From: Anodontia alba
Taxonomy: Eukaryota > Mollusca > Bivalvia > Lucinida > Lucinidae
Assembly: GCA_964016985.1 (NCBI GenBank)
Contig: OZ024827.1
Span: forward strand, 56,236,137 to 56,300,136
Reading direction: 5' to 3'
Length of the DNA stretch: 64,000 nt
In this document: positions 31,834-45,491 of the stretch, in pieces
Position numbering within the stretch: position 1 is the stretch's first letter
Layout of the letters: the number at the start of each line of letters is the position of its first letter
Notes under the pieces: generated by a model
Database searches by the model: none
What the model saw: the letters and a program-made list of their open reading frames with translations, nothing else
What the model was told of the DNA's origin: nothing
Position numbers and translations under genes: made by a program

Positions 31834-34800
31834 TTTTTAGCTCAAGGTGAGGTATTGTGATCACTCACCGTCCGTCGTCGGTGTCGTCGTCGTTGTCCGT
31901 CTGTCCGTCCACAATCTTTAAACAACATCTCCTCCTAAACCACTGATTGGAATTTGACCAAACTTCACAGGAAGATCCTTGGTTGGTCCTCTTTCAAAGT
32001 TGTTCAAATGGTTCCGGTCCATTGCATATCTAGGTCACAGGAGCTAAAAATAGATTTTTAAGCTAAAAACTTAAAAAATCTTCTTGTCAGAAACCACTGG
32101 ACCGATTTCCATATAATTTTGCAGAAATGTTCGTTTGGTGACCCTTTACCAAGATTGTTCAAGCCATTTGGATTCGTCAAAAAAACCAGGGTGCGGGGCT
32201 TATTTTCCCTATATATCTATATAGAAAACTTTAAAAATCTTCTTGTCAGAAACCACTGGACCGATTTCAATATAATTTTGCAGAAATGTTCCTTTGATGA
32301 TCCTCTATCAAGATTGTTCAAGCCATTTGGATTCGACAAAACACATTGCTGCCAGGGGGCGGGGCTTATTTTCCCTATATATCTATATAGAAAACTTAAA
32401 AAATCTTCTTGTCAGAAACTACTGAACCAATTTCCATATAATTTTGCAGAAATGTTCCATTGGTGATCCTCTACCAATATTGTTCAAGCTATTTGGATTC
32501 GTTAAAAAACATGGCCACCAGGGGGCGGGGCCTATTTTCCCTATATATATCTATATAGAAAACTTCAAAAATCTTATTGTCAGAAACCAATGGACCAATT
32601 TCAATATAATTTTGCAGAAATGTTCCATTGGTGATCCTCTACCAAGATTGTTCAAGCCATTTGGATTCGTCAAAAAACATGGCCGCCAGGGGGCGGGGCT
32701 TATTTTCCCTATATAACTATATAGCAAACTTAAAAAATCTTCTTGTCAGAAACCACTGGACTGATTTCCATATAATTTTGCAGAAATGTTCCTTTGGTGA
32801 TCCTCTACCAAGATTGTTCAAGCCATTTGGATTTGTCAAAAAACATGGCTGCCAGGGGGCGGGGCTTATTTTCCCTATATATATATATAGAAAACTTAAA
32901 AAATCTTCTTGTCAGAAACCACTGAACCGATTTCCATATAATTTTGCAGAAATGTTCCTTTGGTGAACCTCTACCAAGATTGTTCAAGCCATAAGGATTT
33001 GTCAAAAAACATGGCCGCTGGGGCCAGGGCTTATTTTCCCTATATATCTATATAGAAAACTTAAAAAATCTTCTTGTCAGAAACCACTGGACCGATTTCC
33101 ATATAATTTTGCAGAAATGTTTCTTTGGTGATCCTCTTCCAAGATTGTTCAAGCCATTTGGATTCCTCAAAAAACATGGCTGCCAGGGGGCGGGGCTTAT
33201 TTTCCCTATATATCTATATAGAAAACTTAAAAAATCTTCTTGTCAGAAACCACTGAACCGATTTCCATATAATTTTGCAGAAATGTTCCTTTGGTAATCC
33301 TCTGCCAAGATTGTTCAAGCCATTTGGATTCGTCAGAAAACATGGCCGCCAGGGGGAGGGGCTTATTTTCCCTATATATCTTTATAGAAAACTTAAAAAA
33401 TCTTCTTGTTAGAAACCACTGGACTTATTGCAATATAATTTTGCAGAAATTTTCCTTTGGTGATTCTGCACCAAGATTGTTCAAGCCATTTGGATTTGTC
33501 GAAAAACATGGCCGCCAAGGGGCAGGGCTTATTTTCCCTATATATCTTTATAGAAAACTTGAAACATCTTTTTGTCAGAAACCATTGGACCAATTTCATT
33601 ATAACTTGGCAAAAATGTTTTCTTGGTGACTCTCTACCAAGATTATTCAAGTAAACGTGATTCATCAAAAAACATGGCCGCCAGGTGGGGAAGCTTATTT
33701 TCCCTTTATATCTATATAGAAAACTTGAAAAAATCTTCTTGTCAGAAACCACTGGACTGATTTCAATATAACTTGGCAGAAATGTTTCCTTGGTGACCCT
33801 TTACCAAGATTGTTCAAGCCGTCTTTGTTTGTCAAAAAACATGGCTGCTAGGGGGCGGGGCTTATTTTCCCTATATATCTATATAGAAAGCTTGAAAAAA
33901 TCTTCTTGTCAGAAACCACTGGACTGATTTTAATGTAACTTGGCAGAAATGTTTCCTTGGTGACCCTTTACCAAGATTGTTCAAGCTGTCATGATTTGTC
34001 AAAAACATGGCTGCTAGGGGGCGGGGCTTATTTTCCCTATATATCTATATAGAAAGCTTGAAAAAAATCTTCTTGTCAGAAACCACTGGACCGATTTCAA
34101 TATAACTTGGCAGAAATGTTTCCTTGGTGACCCTTTACCAAGATTGTTCAAGCTGTCATGATTTGTCAAAAAACATGGCTGCAAGGGGGCTGGGCTTATT
34201 TTCCCGAAATATCTGTATAGAAAATTTTAATGATATTCTTGTCAGAAACCACTGGACTGATTTCAATATAACATTGCAGAAATGTTACTTATGTAACCCT
34301 CTTTCAAGGTTGTTCAAGCCATCATGATTCATCAAAAAACATGGCCACCAGGGGGCGGAGCTTATTTTCCCTATATATCTATAGAGAAAACTTTAAAAAT
34401 CTTCTTGTCAGAAACCACCAGACCGATTTCATTATAACTTGGCAAAAATGTTTCCTTGGTGACCCTCTACCGAGATTGTTCAAGTGATTGTTATTTGTCA
34501 AAAAACATGGCTGCTAGGGGGTGGGGCTTATTTTCCATATATAATCTACATGTATATAGAAAACTAAAAAATCTTCTTGTCATAAACCACCAGACCAATT
34601 TCAATATAACTTAGCAGGAATGTTTCTTTTGTGACCCTCTACCAATGTTGTTAAAGCTGTCATGTTTTGTCAAAAAACATGGCCGCTAGGGGGCGGGGCT
34701 TATTTTCCCTATATATCTATATAAAAATTTTTAAAAATCTTCTCTTAAGAAACCGTTGGACCGAGTTCAATGTAACTTGGCAGGAATGTTGCTTTGGTGA

Positions 34801-35494
34801 CCCTCTACCAAGATTGTTCAAGCCTTCATGATAGGTCAAAAAACATGGCCCCCAGGGGGCGGGGCTTATTTTCCGTATATATCTGTATAGAAAACTTTAA
34901 AATTCTTCTTGTCAAATATCTCCTGACTGATTTCAATAATGCTTTGGTGACCCTCTACCAAGAATGTTCAAGCAATCCTGGTTTGTCAAAAAACAAGGCT
35001 GCTAGTGGGTGGGGCTTATTTTCCCTATAGATCTAAATAGAAAACTTTAAAAATCTTCTTGTCAGAAACCACTGAACCGATTTCAGTTTAACTTGGCAGG
35101 AATGTTCCTTTGGTTACCCTCTACCAAGTTTGTTCAAGCTGTCATGATTCATCAAAAAAAAAAAAAAAAAATGGCCGTTAGGGGGTAGGGCTTTAAAAAT
35201 AAAACACTTTAAAAATCTTTTTGTCAGAAACCACTGGACCAATTTCAATATGTCTTGGCAGAAATATTCCTTTGGTGTCCGTCTTTCAAGATTAAGTCAA
35301 GTCGTCATGATGCGTTAAAAAGAAAAAAACATGGCTTGTGGGCGTGGGGGTTGGGGGGAGGGGGCGGGGGTGCAGGGCAGGGCTATAAAATTTATACATA
35401 AATCTTAGAGCAGTGAACTTGGCTGAAACTTCAACAGTAAGTATGCAAATCTGTTTGCTCAGGTGAGTGATATAGGACCATCATGGTCCTCTTG
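31834..35494 (+). mobile_element. Nested tandem-core element E5b
   Basis: Inside an E5 monomer, GGGCGGGGCTT changes to TTTTAGCTCAAGGTGAGG, a 5' end that has lost the first half of its hairpin. It continues through a GTCC-rich patch and ~20 monomers. A complete 3' end follows: GCTCAGGTGAG, TATAGGACCATCATGGTCCT, CTTGTT. At about 35495 the outer monomer resumes with TTTTCCCTAAATATC. The host monomer normally reads GGGGCTTATTTTCCC, so the insertion fell in that T-rich point. Confidence 0.85.
35341..35390 (+). repeat. Short G-rich tract in the 3' part of E5b
   Basis: GGCGTGGGGGTTGGGGGG-type sequence just before the 3' end. The equivalent place in E7 (41195-41240) holds a (GT)n followed by a G-run. 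Confidence 0.8.
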
Positions 35495-37196
35495 TTTTCC
35501 CTAAATATCTGTATAGAAAACTTTAAAAATCTTCTTGTCAGAAACCACTGGACCGATTTCAATATAATTTTGCAGAAATGTTCGTTTGGTGATCCTCTAC
35601 CAAGATTGTTCAAGCCATTTGGATTCGTCAAATAACCTGGCCGCCAGGGGGCGTGGCTTATTTTCCCTATATATCTATATAGAAAACTTTAAAAATCTTC
35701 TTGTCAGAAACCACTGGACCGATTTCAATATAATTTTGCAGAAATGTTCCTTTGGTGATGGTCTACCAAGATTGTTCAAGCCATTTGGATTCGTCAAAAA
35801 ACATGGCTGCCAGGCGGCGGGGCTTATTTTCCCTATATATCTATATAGAAAACTTTAAAAATCTTCTTGTCAGAAACCACTGGACCGATTTCTATATAAC
35901 TTGGCAAAAATGTTCCCTTGCTGATCCTCTACCAAGATTGTTCAAGCAGTCATGATTTGTCAAAAAACATGGCTGCTAGGGGGCGGGGCTTATTTTCTCT
36001 ATATATCTGTTTAGAAAACTTTAATGATCCTTTTGTCAGAAACCACTGGACCGATTTCAATACAACATTGCAGGAATGTTTCTTTGGTAACCGTCTACCA
36101 AGATTGTTCAAGTTGTCATGATTCATCAAATAACGTGGCTGCCAGGGGGCGGGGCTTATTTTCCCTATGTATATAAATAGAAAACTTAAAAAATCTTCTT
36201 GTCAGAAACCACTGGACCAATTTCATTATAACTTGACAGAAATGTTTCGTTGTTGACCCTCTACCAAGATTGTTCATCATGATTCATCAAAAAACATGGG
36301 TGCCAGGGGGCGGGGCTTATTTTTCCCTATATATCTATATAGAAAAGTTATAAAATTTTCTTGTCAGAAACCAATGGACTGATTTCAATATAATTTGGCA
36401 GGAATGTTTCTTTGGTGACCCTCTACCAAGATTGTTCAAGCTGGCATGATTCGTCAAAAAACATGGCCGCTAGGGGGCGGGGCATATTTTCCCTTTATAT
36501 CTATATAGAAAACTTTAAAAATCTTCTCATAAGACACCGTTGGATCGAGTTCATTGTACATTGGCAGGAATTTTGCTTTGGTGACCTTCAACCAAGATGG
36601 TTCAAGCCCTCATGATACATCAAAAAACATGGCCGCCAGGGGGGCGGGGCTTATTTTCCGTATATATCTGTATAGAAAATTTTAAAATTCTTCTTGTCAG
36701 AAACCGCCTGACCGATTTCAATATTACTTGGTAGGAATGTTGCTTTGGTGACCCTGTACCTTAAAGATTGTTCAAGCAATGATGATTCGTTAAAAAACAT
36801 GGCTGCTAGGGGTGGGGCTTATTTTCCCTATATATCTAAATAGAAAACTTTAAAAATCTTCTTGTCAGAAACCACTGAACCAATTTCAATATAACTTGGC
36901 AGGAATGTTCCTTTGGTGGCCCTCTACCAAGTTTGTTCAAGCTGTCATGATTCGTCTAAAAACATGGCCATTAGGGGGTGGGACTTATTTTCCCTATATA
37001 GCTATATAAAACACTTCAAAAATCTTTTTGTCAGAAACCACTGGACCAATTTCAATATAACTTGGCAGAATTGTTCCTTTGGTGACCTTTCCAGCAATCA
37101 TGATGCATGAAAAAAACATGGTCGCTCGGGAGTAGGGTTATAAATTTTATACAAAAATCTTAGAGCAGTGAACTTGGCTGAAACTTCAACAGTAAG

Positions 37197-37589
37197 CTGC
37201 TGTGCACTGTAGCTGGGAAAACATCCAGCCTATGTTCAAGACCTATATGCCTCAATTCCTGCCCAGTTAAAGGAAGTGATAAGAATGAAGGGCAATTTGA
37301 CCAAGTATTAAGGTAAGACATTAAGTAGTTATTTAGTTACACTTGTTTGAAGTTAGCCTCTTGTTCAGCTGTTATTGTTGGCCATCTTAAAACTGGTGAA
37401 TAATTATGTCCCATGACTGGTACTATCATACCATATTTATCTATCAATAAACATGAATAAAGCAGTCAGTGTGTTGTGTACTTCTATTAAGTACCAAGCA
37501 TTTAACATAGACAATTTCTGGTAATAAACTCAGGAGAGCAATATATTGGGAGAACTTCTTCCTGCTTGAAAAATTGCTCATGGCGAGTG

Positions 37590-37621
<32 letters not shown>

Positions 37622-38334
37622 CGGAAATACAACTCAATAGAAAATACATTCCCTATTTCACTGACTAATAAATGCATTCATAAGAAGCCTCGCTCGGGTC
37701 ACATGTGGGAAAGCCAAGTTCTGCTTAAGGATGGTCAGGTGGTTTTTCCCCGGGTTCTCCGGTTTTCGCCCACCTTTGATGAACAATCGGTCCGATATAA
37801 GTGAAATATTCTTGAAAGGGCTGTAAAACCCAAATAAAAAAAAAAAATGCATTCATAAAACATTATCAAAAGCATGTTGTACCATTGATATATACATGTA
37901 CAGCTTTACAACATGCAGAATTATATCATTTTGAAGTATGTGTCAGTGTACAACTGATTCTATTTGTCTTTGATTTTATCAAATTTATTGGTATACATGT
38001 ATTAATAGAAGGATCTTCTATTGCAGTAAAGTTTTGTTGTTTTGTATTGCTCCTTGAAACGTGGTAAAAAAACTAAAATCCCATCTATTGGTCTAATGAG
38101 ATGTATTTTCTACACTTCTCATAGACAACACAAATGTACAAAATGTTACTACAACATCATCTGTATTCACCCTCAGCTGTGTAAAGATTACAAGATGTGG
38201 CTTGTTTTTCTTGACTGACCTGAATTAAAGCAGTGCTTGCTATATACAGCACTGGTACTCTATATAGCACCGTTATGGCACTCTTGTTCAAATTATAGCC
38301 CTACCGTAATTTGTATAGAATCTTCATGCACTTT
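37197..38334. other. Low-repeat stretch between tandem elements
   Basis: Contains one candidate exon (37214-37315), a (TA)n run (37595-37621) and AT-rich DNA. Nothing else recognised. Confidence 0.4.
37214..37315 (+). CDS. Candidate internal or last exon, unknown product
   Basis: A possible acceptor TGCACTGTAG precedes CTGGGAAAACATCC, and AG-GTAAGA follows at 37315. Reading the first frame gives LGKHPAYVQDLYASIPAQLK, then EVIRMKGNLTKY and a TAA just before the donor. A second frame stays open through the donor and ends GSDKNEGQFDQVL. The composition differs from the surrounding tandem repeats and looks protein-like, but the domain is unknown to me. If the first frame is right it would be a last exon; if the second, an internal one. 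Confidence 0.25.
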
Positions 38335-38490
38335 TGAACAAAATTTATACTAAAACCTTAAGACCATCGTGCCATTCATGAACAATTTATACAAAAATTT
38401 CAAAGCAATCTACTTGTGTGAAAATTCAATATTAAGTATGAAAATATGTCAGCTCAGGTGAGCGATATAGGACCATCATGGTCCTCTTGT
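38335..38490 (+). mobile_element. Isolated 3' end of a tandem-core element
   Basis: Only the tail is present: 'aaagcaatctacttgtgtgaaaattcaatattaag', then CAGCTCAGGTGAGCGATATA, GGACCATCATGGTCC and CTTGTT. Its core and 5' end are missing. Confidence 0.8.
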
Positions 38491-38510
38491 TTAATGTTTG
38501 TTGAGCTTGT

Positions 38511-41204
38511 TTTTTAGCTCACCTAAGGCTCAAGGTGAGCTATTGTGATCACTCACTGTCCGTCGTCGTCGTCCGTCTGTCTGTCCATCTGTCCGTCCAT
38601 CCACAATCTTTGCACAACATGTCCTCCTAAACCGTTGACTGGAATTTGACCAAAATTTCACAGGAATGATTCTTCGTTGGTCCTCTTTCAAAGTTGTTCA
38701 AATGGTTCCGGTCCATTGCATATCTAGGTCACAGGAGCTAAAAAAAGATTTTTTAACTAAAAAGTTAAAAAAATCTTCTTGTCAGAAACCACTGGACCGA
38801 TTTCAATATAATTTTGCAGAAATGTTCCTTTGGTGATCCTCTACCAAGATTGTTCAAGCCATTTGGATTCCTCAAAAAACATGGCTGCCAGGAGGCAGGG
38901 CTTATTTTCCCTATATATCTATATAGAAAACTTTAAAAATCTTCTTGTCAGAAACCACTGGACCGATTTCAATATAATTTTGCAGAAATGTTCCTTTGGT
39001 GATCCTCTACCAAGATTATTCAAGCCATTTGGATTCATCAAAAAACATGGCCACCAGGGGGTGGGGCTTATTTTCCCTATATATCCATATAGAAAACTTA
39101 AAAAATCTTCTTGTCAGAAACCACTGGACTGATTTCTATATAATTTTGCAGAAATGTTCCTTTGGTGATCCTCTACCAAGTTTGTTCGAACCTTTCGGAT
39201 TCATCAAAAATCATGGCCGCCAGGGGGCGGGGCTTATTTTCCCTATATATCTATAAAGAAAACTTTAAAAATCTTCTTGTCAGAAACCGCTTGACAAATT
39301 TTAATATAATTTTGCAGAAATGTTCCTTTGGTGATCCTCTAACAAGATTGTTCAAGCCATTTGGATTTGTCAAAAAACATGGCCGCCAGGGGATGGGGCT
39401 TATTTTCCCTATATATCTACATAGAAAACTTTAAAAATCTTCTTGTCAGAAACCACTGGACCGATTTCCATATAATTTTGCAGAAATGTTCCTTTGGTGA
39501 TCCTCTACCAAGATTGTTCAAGCCATTTGGATTCGTCAAAAAACATGGCCGCCAGGGGTGGGGCTTATTTTCCCTATATATCTATATAGAAAACTTGAAA
39601 AATGTTCTTGTCAGAAACCACTGGACCAATTTCAATATAACTTGGCAGAAATGTCATGAAATCGGTCCAGATTTCATTATAACTTGGCAAAAATGTTTCC
39701 TTGGTGACCCTCTACCAAGATTGTTCAAGTAATCGTGATTCGTCAAAAACATGGCCGCTAGGGGGTGGAGCTTATTTTCCCTTTATATCTATATAGAAAA
39801 CTTGAAAAAATCTTCTTGTCAGAAACCACTGGACCAATTTCAATATAACCTGGCAGAAATGTTTCCTTGGTGACCCTTTACTAAGATTGTTCAAGCCGTC
39901 ATGATTTGTCAAAAAACATGGCTGCTAGGGGGCGGGGCTTATTTTCCCTATGTATCTATATAGAAAGCTTGAAAAAATCTTCTTGTCAGAAATCACTGGA
40001 CCGATTTCAATATAACTTGGCAGAAATGTTTCATTGGTGACCCTTTACCAAAATAGTTCAAGCTGTCATGATTTGTCAAAAAACATGGCTGCTAGGGGGC
40101 GGGGCTTATTTTCCCTAAATATCTATATAGAAAACTTTAATGATCTTCTTGTCAGAAACCACTGGACTGATGTCAATATAACATTGCAGAAATGTTTCTT
40201 ATGTAACCCTCTATCAAGGTTGTTCAGGCCGTGATGATTCGTCAAGAAACATGGCCACCTAGGGGCGGGGCTTATTATCCCTATATATCTATAGAGAAAA
40301 CTTTAAAAATCTTCTTGTCAGAAACCACAGGACCGATTTCATTATAACTTGGCAAAAATGTTTCCTTGGTGACCCTCTTCCAAGATTGTTCAAGCAATCG
40401 TGATTTGTCAAAAAACATGGCTGCTATAGAAAACTTAAAAAATCTTCTTGTCAGAAACCAATGGACTCATTTCAATATAACATGGCAGGAATGTTTCTTT
40501 GGTGACCCTCTACCAAGGGTGTTCAAGCTGTCATGAAACATGGCTGCTAGGAGGTGGGGCTTGTACATCTCTATAAAAAACTTTAAAAATCTTCTCGTAA
40601 GAAACCATTGGATCGAGTTCAATGTAACTTGGCAGGAATGTTGCTTTGGTGACCCTCTACCAAGATTGTTCAAGCCTTCATGATACGTCAAAAAACATGG
40701 CCCCCAGGGGGCGGGACTTATTTTCCGTATATATTTGTATAGAAAACTTTAAAATTCTTCTTGTCAAATACCTCCTGACTGATTTCAATAATGCTTTGGT
40801 GACCCACTACCAAGAATGTTCAAGCAATCCTGATTTGTCAAAAGACATGGCTGCTAGGGGGTGGGGCTTATTTTCCCTATAGATCTAAATAGAAAACTTT
40901 AAAAATCTTCTTGTCAGAAACCACTGAATTGATTTCAGTTTAACTTGGCAGGAATGTTCCTTTGGTTACCCTCTACCAAGTTTGTTCAAGCTGTCATGAT
41001 TTGTCAAAAAAAAAAAAAAAAATGGCTGTTAGGGGGTAGGGCTTTATAGCAATATAAAACACTTTAAAAATCTTTTTGTCAGAAACCACTGGACCAATTT
41101 CAATATAACTTGGAAGAAATGTTCCTTTGGTGACCCTCTTTTAAGATTAAGTCAAGTCGCCATGATGCGTTAAAAAGAAAAAACATTGCTTGAGGTGTGT
41201 GTGT

Positions 41205-41235
<31 letters not shown>

Positions 41236-41360
41236 GGGGGCAGGGCTATAAAAATTTATACATAAATCTTAGAGCAGTGAACTTGGCTGAAACTTTAACA
41301 GTAAGTATACAAATCTGTTTGCTCAGGTGAGAGATATAGGATCATCATGGTCCTCTTGTC
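38511..41360 (+). mobile_element. Tandem-core element E7 (166-bp monomers), both ends present
   Basis: 5' end TTTTTAGCTCACC with a shortened hairpin, GTC/GTCC-rich patch at 38560-38600, about 15 monomers of 166 bp (for example 38830, 38996 and 39162), (GT)n-(G)n at 41195-41240, and the 3' end CAGGTGAGAGATATAGGATC plus ATGGTCCTCTTG. The first five or six monomers are the most uniform; those to the right are more varied and include deletions. Confidence 0.87.
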
Positions 41361-41399
41361 TTTTTAATTATATCACTGTTGTTACAGAAAATTTGACTT

Positions 41400-44300
41400 T
41401 TGGGAAAATGTAAGCTAAGCTCAGGATGAGCTATTGTGATCACTTTTCATCCGTTGTCTGTCCATCCGTCCATCCTTGCGTCCATCCGTCCGTTAACATT
41501 TTCAAACGACTTCTCCTTTGAAGCCGCTGAGCCAATTTTGCTCAAATTTCATATGGAGCCTCCTTAGGTTGGGGGAATGAAAAATTGCTAAAATGGTCGC
41601 GGTCCGTTGACCAAGATGGCCGCCATGCCCATATATGGTAAAAACCTTTAAAAATCTTCTTCTCCAGAACAGATGCCTTGGGGCTGTATCTTTGCACAAA
41701 TGGAGGCTGGTAAAGGCACTAGGGCATCATACGATGCAGCGAAACGAAATGCCAGACATGCAGTGCACCATGCTGCATCAAGAAGCTGACAAGAAGGTCT
41801 ACGAGAATATTGACCCCAAGTCTTCAGAAGTCTACTGCCTTGCTAACCAGTTTAGAAGAGAGAACACTGATGTTATTGGTGACAAACCTGTGAAGAATGA
41901 TGCAGGAGAGATGTCATTGAGCGAAGACTCAAAGCAGAAGGCCTGGCTAGAGCACTACCAAAGGCTTCTCAACGTTGAGTTTGACTGAGACCCAGACCAC
42001 CTGTCTTATCAACCACCAGTGGAAGGCCCGCCCATCCCAATCACCATTGATATGGTTAAGAAGGCTATCTCACAGATGAAGGCTGGCAAAACACCGGGCC
42101 CATCAGGCATAGTGGTGGGGATGATACGAGCTGCCGGTGACATGGGCGCCTCCATGATCCGAGACCTTGCAGCTGCAATCATTTGTGATGGCAAGGTACC
42201 CTCTGACTGGGAGCAGAGTTTCATTGTCTGCCTCCACAAGGGAAAGGGGGATGCATTGGAAAGGGGCAACTACCGTGGTCACAAGCTGACAGAGCAGGTT
42301 ATGAAAATCCTGGAGAGGATTGTGGACGGCCTCATCAGACAGTTGGTATCAATCGATGATTCCCAGTTTGGCTTCGTCCCAGGCAGAGGCACTACAGATG
42401 CAATCTTTGTTGTCAGGCAGCTGCAAGAGAAGTATCTAGGAAAGTCATCTGGTGGGTGCTGAGAAAACTTGGTGTGGAGGAGTGGATTGTGCGACTGGTG
42501 CAGGGGATGTATGCAAATGCGCGGAGCCGTGTCCGTGTTGGTGAGAGGTACAGTGATGAGTTTGAAGTGAAGGTTGGTGTTCACCAAGGATCAGTACTCA
42601 GCCCACTGCTCTTCATCATTGTGCTTGAAGCCTTATCACGAGAGTTCTGCTCTGGGCTCCCCTTGGAAGACCTCTATGCTGATGATCTTGTTATCATCGC
42701 TGAATCGCTTGAGGAATGTGTCAGGAGGCTCTTGACATAGAAAGAAGCAATGGAGAAGAAAGGACTGAGAATAAATGCAGGAAAGACAAAGATTATGATC
42801 TGTGGTATGGGACTGGACCTCCTACAGAGTTCAGGCGAGTTTCCATGTGCCGTCTGTCGCACTGGAGTGGGCAGCAACAGCATCTTCTGCAATGCCTACA
42901 AGCACTGGTTGCACAAGAAATGCAGTGGGCTCAAGTGCTTGAAAAAAGACCCTGACTACAGATGTACATGGTTCCAGGGAACTGCACGCCCCTTGGATGA
43001 CAGACCACAGAAGGAAGCCCAGTTCTGACCTGACAAGCTTGAGGTGGTAGCTTCCATTTGCTACCTAGGAGACATGCTCTCAGCAGCAGGTGGCTGTGAA
43101 CTTTCAACCAAAACCATGTGTGAAAACTGCCTGGAAGAAGTTCAAGGATCTGCTACCAGTTCTCCCTTCAATCCACCTCTCTTTCAAAACAGGTGGCCGT
43201 GTGTACAGCTCTTGTGTGCGGAGCGCAATGCTCCATGCCAGCGAGACTTGGCCATTGACAAAGCCAAACCTCCAGCGTCTGCAGCGAAATGACAGGGCAA
43301 TGATCAGACAGATCTGCAATGTCAGACCGCAAGACATTGTCACCACCAGGTCCAGTGAGCTACTTGTGCGGCTTGGCATTGAGGATCTGGACCTCATTCT
43401 GAAGGAGAGAAGACTCCGATGGTATGGACATGTGGAACGCTCCAATGGTGCAGTCAAGACAGCCTTTGACATACAGGTTGATGGAAAGCATGGGCCTGTG
43501 AGGCCCAAGATGACATGGAAACAGCTGACAGAGAGGGATTGCAGAGAGTGGAAGCCCTGGGCCATCAACCCTCATGACAGACATACCTGGAGATCTGGTG
43601 TGACATCTGCCATGCGTGCAGCAAGCCAGCTATTTGGAAGGGGGCCCACTGGTGTGGATGTTGCCCCTGTACCTGCACGTTAATCAAAAATCCGATTATG
43701 ATTATGATGATATGAAATCATTGGGGACGAGAGGTCTACCAAAGTTGCTAAAATAATTGTTGTACATTGACGTTTGACCTTTTTACGGCAAGGTCAAGTT
43801 TGCTTCCCTATGCATTTGTATGGGCACCATACATTTGTATGGGAAAAATATTGAGAATTTCAAACGACTTCTCCTCTGAAGCCTCTGGGCCAATGTTGCT
43901 AAAATTTCATGTGGAGCCTCCTTAGATTGGGGGAATAAAAGATCGCTAAAATGGTTGCGGTCCATTGACCAAGATGGTCGCCATGCCCATATATGGTAAA
44001 AACCTTTAAAAATCTTCTTCTCCAGAATAGAGGATGCCTTCGGGCTGAATCTTTGCACAAATCATCAGGGATGGGTCTACCAAAGTTGCTAAAATGATGG
44101 GCCTACATTGTCGTTTGACCTTTTTACGGCGAGGTCAAGTTTGCTTCCGTATGCATTTGTATGGGCCCTGTACATTTGTATGGGAAAATTGTTGAGAATT
44201 TCAAACAACTTCTCCTCTGAAGCCTCTGGGCCATGTTGCTCAAATTTCATGTGGAGCCATTTTAGGTTGGGGGAACGAAAGATTGCTAAAATGGTCGCGG

Positions 44301-45445
44301 TCCATTGACCAAGATGGCTGCCATGCCCATATATGGTAAAAACATTTAAAAATCGTCTTCTCCAGAACCAAATAAGCCCTGGGGCCTTATCTTTGCACAA
44401 ATCCTCAGGGACAGGAGATCTACCAATATTGCTAAAATGATGGTCCTACGTTGACATTTGACCTTTTTATGGCAAGGTCAAATTTGCTTCCCATGCATTT
44501 GTGTGGGCACCATACATTTATATGGGAAAAATGTTGAGAATTCATATTTTGGACATCTCCTCTATAATCCAGTTGAATCAAAACTTGATGATAATCATTA
44601 GGGCGCTTATGAGACAAAAATTAGCTAAACGAACGGATAGAAAACCCAAGATGGCCACCACAGCCGCCATCTTGAAAACCAATTTTCGACATCTCTGCTC
44701 AAACCTTAGATCGCTTTGAGCCGAAACTTGCTCTTTAGCAACAGGATGACTTCTGGATCGAAACAATCTAAATTTGTGTCAATCAAAAATCCAAGATGGC
44801 CACAATGGTTCTGCTCCATTGAACAAGATGGCCGCCAGAGCTACAAATAAAAAATCTTCAAACAACATCTCGTCCTTGGCCAATGGCCTTATTTCAAAAT
44901 ATTTGCACAAAGGTATTCCACCAATGGCCCTCAACCAAAATTACTAAAATGGCTCCGCTTGGCTGAACAAAATGGCAGCCAGAGCTAAAAATAGAAAAAA
45001 CCTTTAAAAGACATCTCCTCCACAGCCAGTGTCCTGATTTCAAAGTAATTTCACAGAAGTGTTCCTCTTATGGCCCTTTACCAAAATTGCTAAAAAAGTT
45101 GTGCTCCGCTGAACAAAATTGCCGCCAGAGCTAAAAATAGAAAAAACCTTTAAACATCTCCTCCTTGTCCAGTGGCCTGATTTCAAAATGATTTCACAGA
45201 AATGTTTCTCATATCCCCCTTTACCAAAATTGCCAAAATGGGTTCTGCTCTGCTGAACAAAATGGTCACCAGAGCTAAAAATAGAAAAACCTTTAAACGA
45301 CATCACCGTGGCCAGTGGCAAGATTTCAAAATAATTTCACATCAATGTTCCTCTTATGCCCCTTTGCCAAAATTGCTAAAATGATTCTGCTCTGCTGAAC
45401 AAAATGGTTGCCAGAGCTAAAAATAGAAAAAAAACCTTTAAAGGA
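41400..45445 (+). mobile_element. Tandem-core element E8: ~325-bp then ~148-bp monomers
   Basis: A decayed 5' end (AAGCTCAGGATGAGCTATTG) and a GTCC-rich patch lead to ~325-bp monomers with GAGCCTCCTTAGGTTGGGGG, GACCAAGATGGCCGCCATGC and TTTGACCTTTTTACGGC. From 44820 the core changes to four or five ~148-bp monomers (CTCTGCTGAACAAAATGG, CAGAGCTAAAAATAG). No 3' hairpin before E9 starts. A LINE occupies 41699-43715. Minus-strand frames in the monomers are artefacts. Confidence 0.75.
41699..43715 (+). pseudogene. LINE reverse transcriptase, 5' truncated and multiply broken
   Basis: Inserted in a ~325-bp monomer. It reads SEVYCLANQFRRENTDV and a stop, then VKKAISQMKAGKTPGPSGI (RT motif 0/1), DSQFGFVPGRGTTDAIF, a deletion at about 42440, RKLGVEEWIVRLVQGMYANA, VHQGSVLSPLLFIIVLEAL and the catalytic YADD at 42676-42687. 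A TAG (42738) replaces a likely Trp. Next comes a zinc-finger-like stretch CAVCRTG...FCNAYKHWLHKKC with two expected Cys changed, then CYLGDMLSAAGGCEL, SETWPLTKPNLQRLQ and RRLRWYGHVERSNG to RGPTGVDVAPVPAR. The deletion removes the first catalytic Asp region. Tail TTATGATTATGATGA. No endonuclease domain. Dead. Confidence 0.93.
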
Positions 45446-45491
45446 TAGAATAAGTAGATGAACCAAATGACTTCTGAAAAATATCTGAACT

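Larger units (their letters stand above)
31279..37196 (+). mobile_element. Tandem-core element E5 (166-bp monomers), host of a nested copy
   Basis: The left end TTTTTAGCTCACCTGAGCC folds with GGCTCAAGGTGAGC. A GTCC/GTC-rich patch (31330-31375) and a unique ~170-bp leader follow, then 166-bp monomers: CTTCTTGTCAGAAACCACTG, GACCGATTTC, TTTGGTGATCCTCTACCAAG, ATGGCCGCCAGGGGGCGGGG, CCTATATATCTATATAG. The monomers rotate the reading frame (166 = 3x55+1), which explains the recurrent 60-120-codon frames; none is a gene. The right end decays at 37196 in the sequence before the terminal hairpin. A second element interrupts it (31834-35494). Confidence 0.88.

Noticed and set aside
35464..35500. Canonical Helitron 3' end (hairpin plus CTRR)
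   Set aside because: The hairpin is present but is followed by CTTGTT, not CTRR. A Helentron-type end fits better, and even that is inferred without a Rep-helicase gene in the window.
41195..41240. Regulatory (GT)n-(G)n element
   Set aside because: It sits where other elements carry a variable G-rich tract before their 3' end; a microsatellite expansion explains it.
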